Positions 62,536 to 64,000 of a DNA stretch of 64,000 nt are shown piece after piece. Made by a program: the position numbers and the translations under genes. The DNA lies in the NCBI RefSeq assembly GCF_018614135.1, contig NZ_JAGGOW010000027.1, positions 19,117 to 83,116 of the forward strand, in the 5' to 3' direction. This stretch comes from Streptomyces sp. ISL-66 (GTDB lineage: Bacteria > Actinomycetota > Actinomycetes > Streptomycetales > Streptomycetaceae). The number at the start of each line of letters is the position of its first letter. Position 1 is the stretch's first letter. A model generated the notes under the pieces. The model searched no databases. It was not told where the DNA came from and saw only the letters and a list, made by a program, of their open reading frames with translations.

Positions 62536-63221
62536 TCATGCGCAGTCGATCTTGAGGTTGTGGAGTACCGCCACGGCCCGGCTGGTGTGGTTGATCGTGT
62601 CGCCGCGTCGGCGGTGCTGGCGTAGGACTTGGAAGTCCTTGAGGCGGGCGAGGCTGTGTTCGGCCCGTGCCCGCCGCTTCGCGAACGCCTTGCTCTTGTT
62701 GCGGCTGGTGATGACCTCGGGTGCGCTGCGGTATGCGCCGTCCCCGATGGTCAGCCGGTGTCCGGGGACCTGATCGGTCATGGTGGCACGGAAGACGATG
62801 ATGTCGTTGCGGTTACCGGGCCAGGCGTCAGTAACGGCCATGACGCGCCGGTCGCGGGCGCGGAAGGTGAACTGGATGTTCACCGAGCGCCGGTAGTTCT
62901 TCGACTTCGCGGTGCGGGTCTGGTCGTGCAGGGGGATGAGCGTGCCGTCTACGACCCACAGGTCCGAGCGGTGTCCGTCGGGTGGGTCGAGGAGCCCCGC
63001 GATCAGGGGCGTGAGCCGGTCGAGGATGCGGTGCACGGTCGCGACGCCGATGCCGAAGAGGTCGGCGAGCTGACGGTTGGTGAGGTGCGCCACGCGGTGG
63101 CGGCACGCAGGACACGGTTGTCCAGCAGGAGGAACGCCTTGACCGGCAGGCCGGTCCAGCGCAGGAGGGATCGGAGGCGCAGGCTGACGACGCTGATCTT
63201 CGACACGAACGGACAGAACAT
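62536..63221 (-). pseudogene. IS5-family transposase with a frameshift
   Basis: DDE_Tnp_4-type transposase. The N-terminal part (MFCPFVSKISVVSLRLRSLL, ATG 63221) switches frame near 63090; the rest reads LTNRQLADLFGIGVATVHRIL, catalytic WVVDGTLIPLHD, NDIIVFRA, IGDGAYRSAPEVI and RRARAEHSLARLKDF. A programmed shift is possible but a mutation is more likely. Weakly similar ends (GATCCGTAATTCATGCG at about 62526, ATCCGGGAAGTAATT reversed near 63240) may be its terminal inverted repeats. Confidence 0.8.
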
Positions 63222-63260
63222 CGCATGAGGTCAATTACTTCCCGGATGGGAAAAGGTCAG

Positions 63261-63455
63261 TTAATCGCCGCGCTTCGGGTGTTCCTCCCGCCAGGCGGCC
63301 AGCCGGTCAACCGGCCACAGCGGGGTGCGTCCGACGTAGACGGGGGCGGGGAAGTCGGCGCGGCTGCTGTTCAGGTTGTAGACGTGCTGAACGGTGACCT
63401 TGAGTTGCTCTGCTGCCTGTCGGGCGTCTGCATATCCGGGAATCATGGCTGCCAT
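63261..63455 (-). CDS. AlpA-like helix-turn-helix protein
   Basis: A 64-aa protein, MIPGYADARQAAEQLKVTVQ then HVYNLNSSRADFPAPVYVG and RLAAWREEHPKRG, with the layout of AlpA/excisionase-type MerR-like HTH regulators common in mobile elements. ATG 63455 or ATG 63446. Divergent from the next gene. Confidence 0.75.
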   Translation of the reverse strand: MAAMIPGYADARQAAEQLKVTVQHVYNLNSSRADFPAPVYVGRTPLWPVDRLAAWREEHPKRGD

Positions 63456-63539
63456 AACCCCATTCTACCTCGATCGTCATAGCTGAACTCATCACATAGT
63501 GTGTCGTAAGTCAACTCATTGTGAAGGGAGGTGACGGTC

Positions 63540-64000
63540 ATGCAGGCTGCCCAGCCGCAGCGGAAGTTCCGGGGGAAGAACAGGGCCCCGAAGTGGACGA
63601 AGCCCGACGACGGGATGGTGTCGGTGATGGTGCTGCCCCTGGCCGTCACCGCCCCGGCCGACCTCGCCCGCGTGGAGAAGCTGTTCGGCGCGATGGGCTC
63701 CCTCAAGCGGGCCGTCCAGCGTGACGCCCGCTCAAAGGTCGATGCCTACTGGACCGCGTATCACGAGCGGAACGAGCAGGGCGCGAAGCCTGTCCGGCAG
63801 CGCTTGGGCCTGTCCCGCGAAGCGTTGGAGCGGTGCGCCTACAAGCACCTGGAAGACTCCGGGCACCTGGGGCACCACGCCTCGAAGGCCCTGGCCATGC
63901 ACATGGCTGACGAGGTGTGGAACGGCGTGCAGCGGCACCTGTTCTCCGACGCCACGGGCAAGCGACACGGCCGCCCGGAGGTGGGCCGCTGGCACGACTT
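63540..64000 (+). CDS. Partial transposase-like/TnpB-like protein
   Basis: The first 153 residues of a gene cut by the window end. ATG 63540 follows GGGAGG. Basic N terminus (QPQRKFRGKNRAPKW), then VMVLPLAVTAPADLARVEKLFGAMGSLKRAVQRDA in overlapping parts and later LEDSGHLGHHASKALAMHMADEVWNGVQRHLF and GRPEVGRWHDF. This resembles N termini of actinobacterial TnpB-like transposases as I remember them, but the RuvC region lies outside the window, so this is tentative. Confidence 0.4.
   Translation, partial: MQAAQPQRKFRGKNRAPKWTKPDDGMVSVMVLPLAVTAPADLARVEKLFGAMGSLKRAVQRDARSKVDAYWTAYHERNEQGAKPVRQRLGLSREALERCAYKHLEDSGHLGHHASKALAMHMADEVWNGVQRHLFSDATGKRHGRPEVGRWHD

Overview
The window is high-GC actinobacterial DNA, almost certainly from a Streptomyces chromosome. 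Codon third positions are strongly G/C-rich, there are many ATGA/TGATG start-stop overlaps, GTG starts are common, and the gene content is typical of Streptomyces (AllR-type purine-catabolism cluster, type VII-linked Rhs toxins, NB-ARC/TPR proteins, MocR regulators). No rRNA, tRNA or CRISPR array was seen.

Region 1 (about 0.4-15.2 kb) is an accessory operon of three very large genes. They encode a DEDDh exonuclease-DinG-RecQ triple fusion of 2017 aa, an 858-aa protein of unknown fold, and a 2038-aa P-loop ATPase. The operon ends at a perfect 15-bp hairpin. The gene content and large size fit a DNA-targeting anti-phage system, but no named system could be assigned from sequence reading alone. 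This is the main candidate for an undescribed system.

Region 2 (15.5-26.2 kb) is a polymorphic-toxin locus: an SseB-like protein, a WXG-type partner, a 1577-aa Rhs toxin with a type VII-type N terminus, and its immunity protein. A second, decayed copy follows, in which the Rhs gene is truncated and frameshifted and its toxin tip is deleted, while the immunity gene stays intact. A ~220-bp direct repeat that includes the 3' end of a corA gene precedes each copy, together with helically phased TCCCCAG pairs. An IS110 remnant ends the region.

Region 3 (26.5-31.1 kb) holds a winged-helix protein, a medium-chain acyl-CoA synthetase, a glutathione peroxidase and a zinc-ribbon protein with a possible nuclease-like C terminus. 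Three of these genes carry short in-frame tandem repeats.

Region 4 (31.2-60.1 kb) is a purine-to-central-metabolism cluster. Urate is oxidised and processed to allantoin (pucL, uraH, uraD), then to ureidoglycolate (allB, alc). Glyoxylate is used through gcl-hyi-glxR or aceB. A catalase disposes of urate-oxidase peroxide, and a nucleobase permease, an 8-oxoguanine-type deaminase, a MobA/MocA-like nucleotidyltransferase and the IclR regulator AllR complete the set. Ureidoglycolate lyase and glycerate kinase are not in the window. Five promoters carry TTCC-N7-GGAA palindromes, mostly in pairs 20-21 bp apart, and four carry a second palindrome TCAACA-N3-TGTTGA, so the cluster appears to be under two-layer control. 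Inserted among these genes are an NB-ARC/TPR pair, a GDSL hydrolase with a truncated exonuclease, a MocR regulator, a two-component system and an ABC exporter.

Region 5 (60.1-64 kb) has a DHFR-like reductase, an EamA transporter, a frameshifted IS5-type transposase, an AlpA-like HTH gene and the start of a possible TnpB/transposase-like gene, which suggests the edge of another mobile segment.
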